Positions 41,879-50,050 of a stretch of DNA of 60,706 bases are shown here, piece after piece. A program made the translations under genes and the position numbers. Below the pieces are notes generated by a model. The model saw only the letters and a list, made by a program, of their open reading frames with translations. It searched no databases and was not told the origin of the DNA. Source of the stretch: Chloroflexota bacterium (GTDB lineage: Bacteria; Chloroflexota; UBA6077; FW602-bin22; JAMCWG01). Each line of letters begins with the position of its first letter. Positions within the stretch are counted from its first letter, which is position 1. The stretch lies in contig JAMCWG010000078.1 of NCBI GenBank assembly GCA_023475235.1, forward strand, positions 1,435-62,140. The letters run 5' to 3'.

Positions 41879-43231
41879 ATGCGCATCCTTTTCGGAATCA
41901 CCGGCCAACTGAGCTACGGCGGCCTGGTGCAGCAATCGGTAGTCCTGGTCAAGTACCTGCGTGAGTTTGGCTGCCAAGTGCTGCCCGCCGTTGCCCTCGC
42001 TCCTCCGCGCAACGACGAGGTTGACCTCGACGACCTCGAGTACATCTTCGGCGCCTTCAACATCGCCGACTACGTGCTGCGGGACAAGCCGGCGCTGCTC
42101 CGCTGGCTGCTCGGCTGGTACGCCCGCTACCAGGTGGCCAACGGCAACCCCCATAAGCTTAAGTCCAGCCCGGCCGCCGCTCGATCCATGCGAGAGGTCG
42201 ACGTCAAGAAGGTCATCGAGAACCTGGTCTATCGCCCCGACGAGGGCGATCTTGAGAAAGTCAACAGGCTGCGCCGACGGTTCAATCCCGACATCGAATA
42301 CGCCTGCGAGCTGTCGATGGCCGGATACTTCGGCGTGCTGGCCGATCTGGGAGTGCCGCTGGTCAGCGCCGCCCAGGGATATGAGCTCTGCCAGCGCTAC
42401 GGCGTCGATATCATTCCCGCTATCGAGACCAACGCGCCTCGTATCGATGCCCTCATCTCAGGCTCTCACGCCAACTTGAAAGAGAATATTGCCCGCGACC
42501 TCCCCTTCCTCGCTCCCAAGACACGGGTGATCCATTACGGCGTGGTCAACGATCAGACCTTCGATATGTCGATGCAGGAAGCACGGCGCCGCGCGGCAAG
42601 TTTCGCTCCCCTCACCGACGACTTTACGATGATCTCCCTCGGCCGCGTGGAAGTGGAGAAAGGGGTCGACCTAGCCCTCCACGTGGTGCGCATCCTGCTA
42701 AACAGCGGCTACCGTGTGCGCCTGCGCATCGTCGGCGATAGCCTCCTGGGCGAGCATTACCGGCGGGTCATCGACAACAAGATCGGGATGATGGACCTGC
42801 AGCCGTACGTGGACTTCGTGGGATTCGTGGAGAGCAAGGCCGACAAGGTGGCGCTCCTCAAGACCAGCAATGTCCTCCTGGCCACCTTCATCAAGTCGGA
42901 GCCTTTCGGGCTTGTGATCTGCGAGGCGATGGCTGCCGGCATCCCGGTCATCGCGCCGGACACCGGCGCCGGTGCGGAGATACTCGGGTGGAACGGCTAC
43001 CAGTCCGGTATGGTCTACCGCACCCAAGACACAGGGGACATCGCTGACCGAGTGGCCTACCTCATAGATAATCCGGCGGCAGCCGAAGAGATGGGGCGCA
43101 ACGGCAGACGGGCGGTAGCCGAGCACTTCAACGCCGAGCGCATGTCCAGCGACATACTGCACCTGTTCGAGGAGCTGGTGAACAGGCCCCCCGTTCACGC
43201 GGGGGTCGGTCCCCCGAAGGCAGCCAGCTAG
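41879..43231 (+). CDS. Glycosyltransferase family 4 protein
   Basis: The 450-residue cytoplasmic or membrane-associated GT-B enzyme has an N-terminal acceptor domain with the glycine loop ITGQLSYGGLVQQS and a C-terminal nucleotide-sugar domain. The latter carries LGRVEVEKGVDLAL, LRIVGDS, and the E-x7-E motif in SEPFGLVICEAMAAGIPVIA. An insertion of about 60 residues (about 70-130) precedes the donor domain. It is monocistronic and convergent with the NtrC-type regulator. Donor and acceptor are unknown; envelope polysaccharide is the likely context. Confidence 0.87.
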   Translation: MRILFGITGQLSYGGLVQQSVVLVKYLREFGCQVLPAVALAPPRNDEVDLDDLEYIFGAFNIADYVLRDKPALLRWLLGWYARYQVANGNPHKLKSSPAAARSMREVDVKKVIENLVYRPDEGDLEKVNRLRRRFNPDIEYACELSMAGYFGVLADLGVPLVSAAQGYELCQRYGVDIIPAIETNAPRIDALISGSHANLKENIARDLPFLAPKTRVIHYGVVNDQTFDMSMQEARRRAASFAPLTDDFTMISLGRVEVEKGVDLALHVVRILLNSGYRVRLRIVGDSLLGEHYRRVIDNKIGMMDLQPYVDFVGFVESKADKVALLKTSNVLLATFIKSEPFGLVICEAMAAGIPVIAPDTGAGAEILGWNGYQSGMVYRTQDTGDIADRVAYLIDNPAAAEEMGRNGRRAVAEHFNAERMSSDILHLFEELVNRPPVHAGVGPPKAAS

Positions 43232-43244
43232 AGGGCGGGCAGAT

Positions 43245-44633
43245 CTATGCCGCCCGGGAGCCAGCGCTGGCCAGCTTGGCCTCCAGCTCTTCCCGGTCGA
43301 GTCCCAGCCGCCGCGCCGCTTCAGCCCGGTCCCCTGCCGACTGGCGCAACGACTCCTCGATGGCACGGCGCTCTACTTCCGTCAAGATGTCGCTCAGACG
43401 GCGGCCCTGCCGCACCATGTCCTCCAGGCCCGCCATCGCCCGCTCGGTCACCGGCGACAACAGAAGATGATCATTGGTGATGACCCCTCCCTGGGAAAGA
43501 ACCACCGCCCGCTCGATGGTATTCTCCAGCTCGCGGACATTGCCCGGCCAATCGTAGTCGATGAGCTTGACCAGCGCCTCCTCAGTTATCCGCGCCGGAG
43601 GGCTGGCCGGCGTGAGCCGGTGCTTCTCCAGGAAGTGCTGCACGAGGAGGGGGATGTCATCTTTGCGCTCCCGCAGGGGCGGCATATGGATGGAGATAAC
43701 ATTCAGGCGATAGTACAGGTCCTCGCGGAAGCGTCCCGCGGCCACCTCATCGGCCAGCCGCTTATTGGTGGCGGCGATCACCCGTGTTTCCACGTGGATC
43801 GGGGTCGACCCGCCCACGCGCTCGAAGGTCTTCTCCTGGAGCACCTGCAGCAGCTTCTTCTGCGTGCCCAGGCTCATCTCGCCGATCTCGTCCAGGAAGA
43901 TGCTGCCCTTGTGGGCCAGCTCGAAGCGCCCCTTCCGCTGCGCGTAGGCGCTGGTGAAGGCCCCTTTCTCATGGCCGAACAGCTCGCTTTCCAGCAGGGT
44001 CTCCGGCAGCGAGGCGCAGGCCACCTTGACCAGGGGGCCGTGCCGGTTGTTGGAGTTGTAGTGGATCACCTCGGCGACCAGCTCTTTCCCCGTGCCGGTC
44101 TCGCCGGTGATGAGGACAGTTGCCTCGCTGCGGGCCACGCGGCCGACGATCTTATAGATATCCATCATCTTCAGGCTGCGACCGACGATGCGCTCCGAGG
44201 GGTCGGGCTCCCCCAGGCGGACCCGGAGCGTCTTCACCTCGGCAGCCAGGGCCTGGTAGTCGAGCAGCCGGTTGACGGTGACCAGCACCTCCTCCAGGTC
44301 GAAGGGCTTGGCTATATAATCAAAGGCCCCCAGTTGGATGGCCTTGATGGCGATGCTCGAGGTGCCGAATGCCGTCATAATAAGCACCGGCAGGTCGATG
44401 CCCTGCTCTTTGACCTTCTGAAGGATATCCAGCCCGGAGAGGTCCGGCATGCGGACGTCCATCAGCAGCACGTCCGGCTTCGCTTTGTCGAGGCGGGCCA
44501 ATACCTCTTTGCCGTTGTGCGCTTCCGAGACGGAGAAGCCCTCGGCCTCGAGGAAGTCGCGCAGCAGGCCAACAATGGCAGGGTCATCGTCGGCCACCAA
44601 AATATGTTTTAGTGCGCCTTCGTCAACAGACAT
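43245..44633 (-). CDS. NtrC-family response regulator
   Basis: The 462-residue protein has a receiver domain (D15/D16, phosphoacceptor D59 in LLMDVRMPD, conserved K in IAKPFD), an AAA+ domain with Walker A GETGTGKE and Walker B FLDEIGEM, an arginine finger region FREDLYYRLNV, and a Fis-type helix-turn-helix (about 430-455). The sigma54-contact loop reads GAFTSA rather than GAFTGA. No histidine kinase gene is adjacent. The start is placed at MSVDEGALKHILVADDD. Targets cannot be read; the upstream methyltransferase gene is on the same strand but 357 nt away. Confidence 0.9.
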   Translation of the reverse strand: MSVDEGALKHILVADDDPAIVGLLRDFLEAEGFSVSEAHNGKEVLARLDKAKPDVLLMDVRMPDLSGLDILQKVKEQGIDLPVLIMTAFGTSSIAIKAIQLGAFDYIAKPFDLEEVLVTVNRLLDYQALAAEVKTLRVRLGEPDPSERIVGRSLKMMDIYKIVGRVARSEATVLITGETGTGKELVAEVIHYNSNNRHGPLVKVACASLPETLLESELFGHEKGAFTSAYAQRKGRFELAHKGSIFLDEIGEMSLGTQKKLLQVLQEKTFERVGGSTPIHVETRVIAATNKRLADEVAAGRFREDLYYRLNVISIHMPPLRERKDDIPLLVQHFLEKHRLTPASPPARITEEALVKLIDYDWPGNVRELENTIERAVVLSQGGVITNDHLLLSPVTERAMAGLEDMVRQGRRLSDILTEVERRAIEESLRQSAGDRAEAARRLGLDREELEAKLASAGSRAA

Positions 44634-44748
44634 CGAAGCATCCCACAATCTCTTGAAGGTCTGGCCCAAGCGATACTATTATAGACGACTGCTTTAACGT
44701 CTGCAACGCCCGAGCATTACGCCCCAGAGTGGCCCTCCTTCGTATCTG

Positions 44749-44897
44749 CTAGAGAGAGTGTTGAATAGAATGAGAACGACGAAGGCCATCCCTATTTTGG
44801 CCTCGAATCAAGCCCTATGCGCCCCACAGGTCGGGCATGACTTGGGCCGAGTGGGGACAGTCCGCGATTCATTGGTTCCCATTCAACACTCTCCTAG
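44749..44897. mobile_element. MITE-like element with inverted ends
   Basis: A 149-bp non-coding segment is bounded by CTAGAGAGAGTGTTGAAT and the inverse of CTAGGAGAGTGTTGAAT. The ends match over GAGAGTGTTGAAT. CTAG at each end may be a target duplication or part of the inverted repeat. No gene fits within 44634-44990. Confidence 0.55.
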
Positions 44898-44917
44898 ACC
44901 CGTTTGACAAACCAATG

Positions 44918-44975
44918 GTAGTGACGACTCAAGTCGTCACTACATCAAGCAGGGGCGCACGGCCGTGCGCCCCTG
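44918..44975. repeat. Two adjacent perfect palindromes
   Basis: GTAGTGACGACT-CA-AGTCGTCACTAC spans 44918-44943, and a 26-bp perfect palindrome beginning CAGGGGCGCACGG spans 44950-44975. They lie directly after the methyltransferase stop codon and could terminate it. The first belongs to the same ACGACT/AGTCGT family as the repeats at 55668-55772. Confidence 0.75.
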
Positions 44976-44990
44976 CCGCCGAGAGGCCGA

Positions 44991-46373
44991 TTAACCGAAG
45001 TCCAGCCCCCACGACGCCAGCTCATCCTTCACTCGGTCGTACAGGGCCTGGTACGCCGGGCTGGGCCGGTTGTGCGGCAGGTCGTAGCATACCCGCACGT
45101 CGATGCCCTGCTCCATCGGACGGCCCTTCAGCTTGGCCGCCACCTTCCGCATAAGCTCTTCGGCGAAGTCCACCTTCGAGCCGGCCCGCATCATCGCCTG
45201 CGCGCACTCCAAGGCCAGCAGTACCTCCAGGCCCGACTGGCTGGCGTTCATCATCGCCCGGCCCTGCCGGCCGCCGCTGACATTTGCGCCGTTGACCGGA
45301 GCGACGATGCCGGCCGTCGCCTCCTCCCACAGATGGGTCTCGGTGCCCGGCCCGGAGGCATCGCCGCCGCCCCCACCGCCGAAGTAGACGGTGTTAGCGT
45401 GCCGGTTCAGCGCCTGGCAGACCACCGAGGACGCCCACACCCGCTCGGGCCGGATGTCGCAGGTCTTGGCCAGCGTCCGCAGGGCGAAGGAGACGCCGGC
45501 ATAGGAGATGCGGTCACGGTACACCATCATCCCCACGATTGGCTTCACCAGCCCCTCGATGACGGCGCCCTCCACGCCGCCGCAGAAGCCGCCGATGTGG
45601 CCGCTGCCGCCGCCGTTCACCTTAAAGGCCCCGTAGTCCTCGTACACGATGGCCGCCGTCAGCAGATCGGACTCCACCTTGACATCGGGCAGGACCGATA
45701 GCAGCAGCCCATCGGTGCGCCGTATGCCGTAGTCGGGGTCCATCGGAGCAATGAGGACGGGGGAGCGGGTGCTGATAGGATAGTACGCGATAGCCAGCCC
45801 GGACCGGCCCGCCTTGCGCACACCCTCCCGCATCCAGGCCAGCTCGCGCCGGGCGGCGTAGGCCTCGATGGGCATCCCGTACACCTCGCGGCCGTCCGTC
45901 TGTGTGAAGTTGAAGCCCTCCAGATAGTCCACTTCGGGCAGCGAGGCGAAAGACCTGACGATAAGGGGCGCGACCTCTTCGCTGAAGGGGGCGTGATGGC
46001 CGGGGCGGAAGTTCAGGTGCTCCGTCTCGTTCAGGCGCCGCTTTCTGAGATACCGCGCGTCCCGGCCCTCGCCCACGATCACCTCGCTGGGCGTCTCCCG
46101 AATGGCAGCCTTTACCTCGGCTTCCGTGAACTGGATGAGCCGGCCGGTCGTGAAGCAGTAGACCCCGCGCGTGGCGAGGAACTCGAGGGCGGCGGCGAAA
46201 GCGCGGTCGGGTAGTTGCGCGTCGCGGCTGAAAAACGAGCTGTCGTTGGGCCATTTTATGTCATGCTTCTTGACCAGCTCGTTCATGGTCTTGAAGTGGC
46301 CCATCTCCCAGTCCCTGACCTCCATCTTGGGACCCTTCATGCTGCGTTCGGCGATGTCCAACAGACTGAGCAT
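44991..46373 (-). CDS. Monomethylamine methyltransferase MtmB-family protein lacking pyrrolysine
   Basis: The 460-residue TIM-barrel protein follows the MtmB layout end to end: GEGRDARYLRKRRLNE (101-116), AAIVYEDYGAF then GGFCGGVEGAVIEG in the middle, a Gly-rich GGGGGGDASGPGTE loop and a C-terminal YDRVKDELASWGLDF. In methanogens MtmB transfers methyl from methylamine to a corrinoid protein using pyrrolysine. Here the equivalent stretch, AGRSGLAIAYYPIST (188-202), has ordinary residues and no in-frame TAG. The substrate is therefore probably not monomethylamine. No corrinoid protein gene is adjacent. AGGAGAAAGG precedes the start; it may be co-transcribed with the hydrolase 21 nt upstream. 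Confidence 0.78.
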   Translation of the reverse strand: MLSLLDIAERSMKGPKMEVRDWEMGHFKTMNELVKKHDIKWPNDSSFFSRDAQLPDRAFAAALEFLATRGVYCFTTGRLIQFTEAEVKAAIRETPSEVIVGEGRDARYLRKRRLNETEHLNFRPGHHAPFSEEVAPLIVRSFASLPEVDYLEGFNFTQTDGREVYGMPIEAYAARRELAWMREGVRKAGRSGLAIAYYPISTRSPVLIAPMDPDYGIRRTDGLLLSVLPDVKVESDLLTAAIVYEDYGAFKVNGGGSGHIGGFCGGVEGAVIEGLVKPIVGMMVYRDRISYAGVSFALRTLAKTCDIRPERVWASSVVCQALNRHANTVYFGGGGGGDASGPGTETHLWEEATAGIVAPVNGANVSGGRQGRAMMNASQSGLEVLLALECAQAMMRAGSKVDFAEELMRKVAAKLKGRPMEQGIDVRVCYDLPHNRPSPAYQALYDRVKDELASWGLDFG

Positions 46374-46394
46374 ACCTTTCTCCTAATGATCTGC

Positions 46395-47411
46395 CTATGG
46401 GTTCGCGGGGGCCGGCGTGGTCGTGGGGGTGGCCGGCGCGTCCGGGAAAGCGAGCGTGTAAGTGGCGCCATCGGTGGTGACGGCGATGCTGCCGGACTGA
46501 TCGGTCCGATAGATGTCGGCACCGGTGGCGGATAGGCGCGTCAGGGCCGCCGCGCCGGGGTGGCGGTACCGGTTGTGCGCACCTACCGAGATGACTGCTA
46601 CTCGAGGCTGCACGGCCTCGAGGAAACCGGATTCGGAGGAGCCGTTGCTGCCGTGATGGGCCACCTTCAGCACCTCTGCAGGCATGACCGGCGGATCGCT
46701 TCCCGCCAGCGACGCCACCAGCGACTCCTCAGCCGCCTTCCCGATATCGCCGGTGAACAGGAAGTCCATCGCCCCGTAGCTGACCTTCAGCACCAGCGAA
46801 TTGCCGTTGATATCGGGATCGGAGATGTCCGCGGGATGCAGCAGGGTAGCAGAGACGCAGCAGCCCCAGTTGAGCGTCTGGCCGGCCCGGCCAATGGTGT
46901 CGGTTATGTCATTCGACTCGCGCAGCGAGACGAAGACATCGTCCGCCGGACCGGGGTTGCGCTGGCCATTCTCCAGGACTTCCTTGACGGGAACGTTACG
47001 CAAGATGGTGTCCAGCCCGCCGCTGTGGTCGTCGTGGGGATGCGTCAATACCATCAGATCGACGCTGGACACCCCGTTGTCTTGCAGGTACTGCAACAGG
47101 CTGGAACCGGCCTGGACGGGCCCCCCGTCGATGACGATGTTGTAGCCGTCGGGGGTGCGGAGCCATGCGGCGTCGCCCTGTCCCACATCGACAAAGGTGA
47201 CAGTGAGCGGCTCACGCGGGCCAGCGGCCGTTGGGGTTGCCTCAGGCATGGGCACATCGGACGGAGGATCGGCCGGTTGGGACGGCGCGCAAGCAGCCAG
47301 AAGCCAGAGTGAGAACAGCGCGGCCAGCACAAGAAGACGCCCCTGCCCGCTGGCAGTTGCCCTGAGCTGCGGGCCCGGTCCTGGCTCGCGCTTACAGTTG
47401 CCGCTCTTCAT
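46395..47411 (-). CDS. Metallo-beta-lactamase-fold lipoprotein (ComEC C-terminal-like)
   Basis: The 338-residue predicted lipoprotein has an N-terminal hydrophobic segment ending in lipobox LLAAC (C41) and a metallo-hydrolase domain. Motifs are FVDVGQGDAAWLRTPDG, VIDGG, the H-x-H-x-D-H core in THPHDDHSGG (124-129), LFTGDIGKAAEE and LKVAHHGSNGSSE. This is the extracellular ComEC/Rec2-type domain without its membrane channel. In such proteins nuclease or phosphodiesterase activity is possible. It precedes the MtmB-like gene by 21 nt on the same strand. Confidence 0.85.
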   Translation of the reverse strand: MKSGNCKREPGPGPQLRATASGQGRLLVLAALFSLWLLAACAPSQPADPPSDVPMPEATPTAAGPREPLTVTFVDVGQGDAAWLRTPDGYNIVIDGGPVQAGSSLLQYLQDNGVSSVDLMVLTHPHDDHSGGLDTILRNVPVKEVLENGQRNPGPADDVFVSLRESNDITDTIGRAGQTLNWGCCVSATLLHPADISDPDINGNSLVLKVSYGAMDFLFTGDIGKAAEESLVASLAGSDPPVMPAEVLKVAHHGSNGSSESGFLEAVQPRVAVISVGAHNRYRHPGAAALTRLSATGADIYRTDQSGSIAVTTDGATYTLAFPDAPATPTTTPAPANP

Positions 47412-47457
47412 GGTTCAGTATGATAGCCTACGTCCGCTCATAATGCCAGCCGATAGG

Positions 47458-48048
47458 TCACCGCCTGGGAGACAGGATTCTAGCTGCGGCATCTGGAGTG
47501 AACAGGTATTCTGATGGCACCCATCCTTCATTCCCCGCCGGATCCTTGACTCTCTTCCAGGTCCTCCCTTCGGACTGAGTGTCTGGTCCGACAACGATCA
47601 TCCGTGTCCCGTCTGGCCAGGCTATTATCTTGTCGGAGTTTGCAGGCGTCCGGCGGATGAACACCCCGCTACCGCCCGTGTCGGCGACGACGAGCACCTG
47701 GGGTGGTGAGGCGGCATTCAGAACGGCGACCACGATCGTAGGCGTCAGGGTCGGCCGCGGGGCCAGGGTGGCCTGTGGCGTCAAGGTAGGAACGGGCGCA
47801 GCAGTGTAGGTCGGGTATGGCGTCTGAGTTGGGAACGGGGTATAGGTCGGGTATGGTGTCATAGTCGCCGGCACCTGCTGTTCAGAAGTGAGGTGCTGGT
47901 CCACGTTGGCTACCTGAAGGACAGGGATTCGTGCTGTCTGGACTTCGACCCTGCTGCCGCTCAGAAAGGCACCAGCCATCGCGCCGATAGCAGCTCCGGC
48001 CAGCATAGCGACAATTGCTGCAATGCCAATCAACAGCTTCTCGATCAC
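47458..48048 (-). CDS. Membrane-anchored SH3-like domain protein
   Basis: From GTG 48048, behind AGGAGG, the 196-residue product has one N-terminal membrane helix (LLIGIAAIVAMLAGAAIGAMAG), a Pro/Thr-rich stalk with TPYPTYTPFP-type repeats (about 65-105), and a bacterial SH3 domain (VFIRRTP, WPDGTRMIVVG, EGWVPSEYL; about 125-185). Such domains bind cell wall or glycans. A longer upstream reading lacks a ribosome-binding site. It is followed by the ComEC-like gene 46 nt downstream. Confidence 0.75.
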   Translation of the reverse strand: MIEKLLIGIAAIVAMLAGAAIGAMAGAFLSGSRVEVQTARIPVLQVANVDQHLTSEQQVPATMTPYPTYTPFPTQTPYPTYTAAPVPTLTPQATLAPRPTLTPTIVVAVLNAASPPQVLVVADTGGSGVFIRRTPANSDKIIAWPDGTRMIVVGPDTQSEGRTWKRVKDPAGNEGWVPSEYLFTPDAAARILSPRR

Positions 48049-48259
48049 TCCGCACCTCCTGAACGCTGAGACAATTAGCGGGCTTCCTGCGTCGACAACG
48101 CACCACTGGGCCGTCTGTGACAGAACGTCGACAAAGCTGCTGGCTTGGACGTATAGAGTTGTTTGCCTTCTCGCGTCTTCCTTCTCTCTCCCGGGTCTTG
48201 ACGAGACGTCACATCTCCCAAGTATCACGGTCGATGGCCCTTGGCGGACCTGCAATAGC

Positions 48260-48288
48260 ATTTTATTGCCAGAGCGCTGCGAATGCAA
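48260..48288 (-). promoter_or_regulatory. Candidate promoter for the SH3-domain gene
   Basis: On the minus strand TTGCAT (48283-48288) and TAAAAT (48260-48265) are spaced by 17 nt. The leader to GTG 48048 would be about 200 nt, and I see no gene or clear riboswitch in it. Confidence 0.45.
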
Positions 48289-48341
48289 TTCAGTAATTAA
48301 GAAGAAATGCACAGGAAAGCGGACAGACGGCTTTTCGCTTA

Positions 48342-48370
48342 TAGACACCCTTCCCCCCAAGCGCTATACT
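48342..48370 (+). promoter_or_regulatory. Promoter for the LarA-family gene
   Basis: TAGACA (48342-48347) and TATACT (48365-48370) are spaced by 17 nt. The leader to the start codon is about 210 nt. With the opposing promoter it accounts for the 48049-48584 gap. Confidence 0.45.
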
Positions 48371-48584
48371 TCCAATCATAGGTATATCGCACAAATCACG
48401 AGCAGCCGACCTCAGGCAAGCCGTACAGGTCCAGCCCGGCCAGGAGCGTGCCTGGCCCGCGACGCGAGAAGGAGGGAGCGCTAGCGATCGGTAACAGTTG
48501 TTCACACCACCAGGCCGACAGGTGCACCGGGCCGCAGTGCCGGGCGCTGTGGCAGTGAAGTCCACACTTGAAGAGGAGGAAACT

Positions 48585-49904
48585 ATGGCATCAAGGCGAG
48601 TGACGTTCACTATCAACGCTTTCTTCGGCGACGACGAGATTGAGCTACCATTTCCCGATAACTGGGCGCTTGCGGAGTGCCGGATGGCCGGCCATGGCCG
48701 GCCCGCCCTGACCCCAGACCAGATCCGGGCCGCCCTAAGCAAGCCCATCGGCACCCCCCGTCTGAGCGAGATGGCCAGAGGCAAGCAGAAAGTCTGCATT
48801 CTGTTCGACGACCTCCCCAAGCCGACGCGGGCCGACCGCATTGTGCCGTACGTTATCGAGGAACTGCACGCCGGCGGCATCACCGACGACCAGATCCGGT
48901 TCATCTGCGCCCCTGGCACCCACCGGCCGCTGCTTTACCCGGAGTTCGCCGCCAAGCTGGGCGCCGACATCGTCGAGAAGTACCTGGTCTTCAACCACAC
49001 CGTCTGGGAGAACCTCGTCTACAAGGGCAAGACCAGCCGCGGCACCCCGGTCTGGATCAACCGGGAGTTCGACTCCTGCGATCTGCGCCTGGCCATCGGC
49101 AGCATCTTCCCGCACGGCTCGGCCGGATTCGGCGGCGGCGGCAAGATCATCCTGCCGGGCGTCGCCGGTATGGAGACAGTTGAGTACCACCACAAGAACC
49201 AGACGCAGAACGCCGGCCTCGCTCGGGTGGACGACAATGTCTTCCGGCTCGACCTGGAGGAGACAGCCCGCATGGCCGGCCTGATGTTCAAGGTCGACTG
49301 TGTGCTGAACGAGAAGCGAGAGGCCGCCGGGCTGTTCTGCGGCGACTTCGTGCAGGAGCACCGCGAGGGCGTGAAGCTGGCCCGTGAGATGTACAGTACG
49401 CCGGTGGCCAAGGACGCCGACATCGTGGTTACCAACGCCTACCCGGACGAGCCGCAGATGGGCCGCTCGCACTGGGTCGTGCGCGTCTCTCTGAAGGAAG
49501 GCGGCGATGCGGTGGTCCTGACCCATTCCCGAGATGGACAGAACCTGCACCAGTTCTCCAGCCGCTTCGGCACCGACTACGGCGGACGCAACTACAAGCC
49601 ATCCGGCGGGCGCTATCCGAACCTGGCCAAGGCCGGGCGGGTGATCCTGATGGCGCCGTTCCTGTCCAAGTACGACCGGGAAGACGCCGGCCCGGCGGAT
49701 AAAGTGATCTGGTGCAAGGACTGGGGTGAAGTGCTGGCCGAGCTGACCAGCAGGCACGGCGCCGGCACGAAGGTCGCCGTGTACCCGTACGCGCCGCTTC
49801 AGATACCGGCAGGTGTCGAATGCCCAACCCCAGAGTTCATCATGGGCGCGGCAACCTGTCCTGAGCCGGCCCCCACTAAGGAATTCGAGCCGGCCAAAGC
49901 GTAG
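48585..49904 (+). CDS. LarA-family nickel-pincer racemase/epimerase homologue (DUF2088)
   Basis: This 439-residue protein has the lactate racemase fold. DDLPKPTR (75-82), GTHRP with H113, PHGSAGFGGGGKIILPG with H177 and K187, and YHHKN with H203 reproduce the H174, K184, H200 spacing of Lactiplantibacillus LarA, where K184 carries the nickel-pincer nucleotide. The family racemises or epimerises 2-hydroxyacids. The cofactor genes larB, larC and larE are not in the window. ATG at 48585 follows GAGGAGGAAAC. A strong palindromic terminator follows. The substrate is probably a hydroxyacid other than lactate. Confidence 0.85.
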   Translation: MASRRVTFTINAFFGDDEIELPFPDNWALAECRMAGHGRPALTPDQIRAALSKPIGTPRLSEMARGKQKVCILFDDLPKPTRADRIVPYVIEELHAGGITDDQIRFICAPGTHRPLLYPEFAAKLGADIVEKYLVFNHTVWENLVYKGKTSRGTPVWINREFDSCDLRLAIGSIFPHGSAGFGGGGKIILPGVAGMETVEYHHKNQTQNAGLARVDDNVFRLDLEETARMAGLMFKVDCVLNEKREAAGLFCGDFVQEHREGVKLAREMYSTPVAKDADIVVTNAYPDEPQMGRSHWVVRVSLKEGGDAVVLTHSRDGQNLHQFSSRFGTDYGGRNYKPSGGRYPNLAKAGRVILMAPFLSKYDREDAGPADKVIWCKDWGEVLAELTSRHGAGTKVAVYPYAPLQIPAGVECPTPEFIMGAATCPEPAPTKEFEPAKA

Positions 49905-49933
49905 GCATTACCGGAGGTCTACGCCAAACAACC

Positions 49934-49971
49934 GCCTTCCGCAGGGTCCGGACCCTGCGGAAGGCTTTCTT
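49934..49971 (+). terminator. Intrinsic terminator after the LarA-family gene
   Basis: A 32-bp perfect palindrome (49934-49965), beginning GCCTTCCGCAGGGTCC, is followed by TTTCTT. It is a compact, very stable hairpin. Confidence 0.75.
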
Positions 49972-50050
49972 GCACCGAGGATCGCGTCCTGCAATCCTTA
50001 GCAATTAATGCCTTGCCCTCAGGCCGCTGCTGTGCTACCCTAATTGGAGA

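Noticed and set aside
43245-44633. Regulation of the adjacent methyltransferase gene by the NtrC-type protein
   Set aside because: No sigma54 promoter or upstream activating repeats were recognised before 46373 or 47411; the link would rest on proximity alone.
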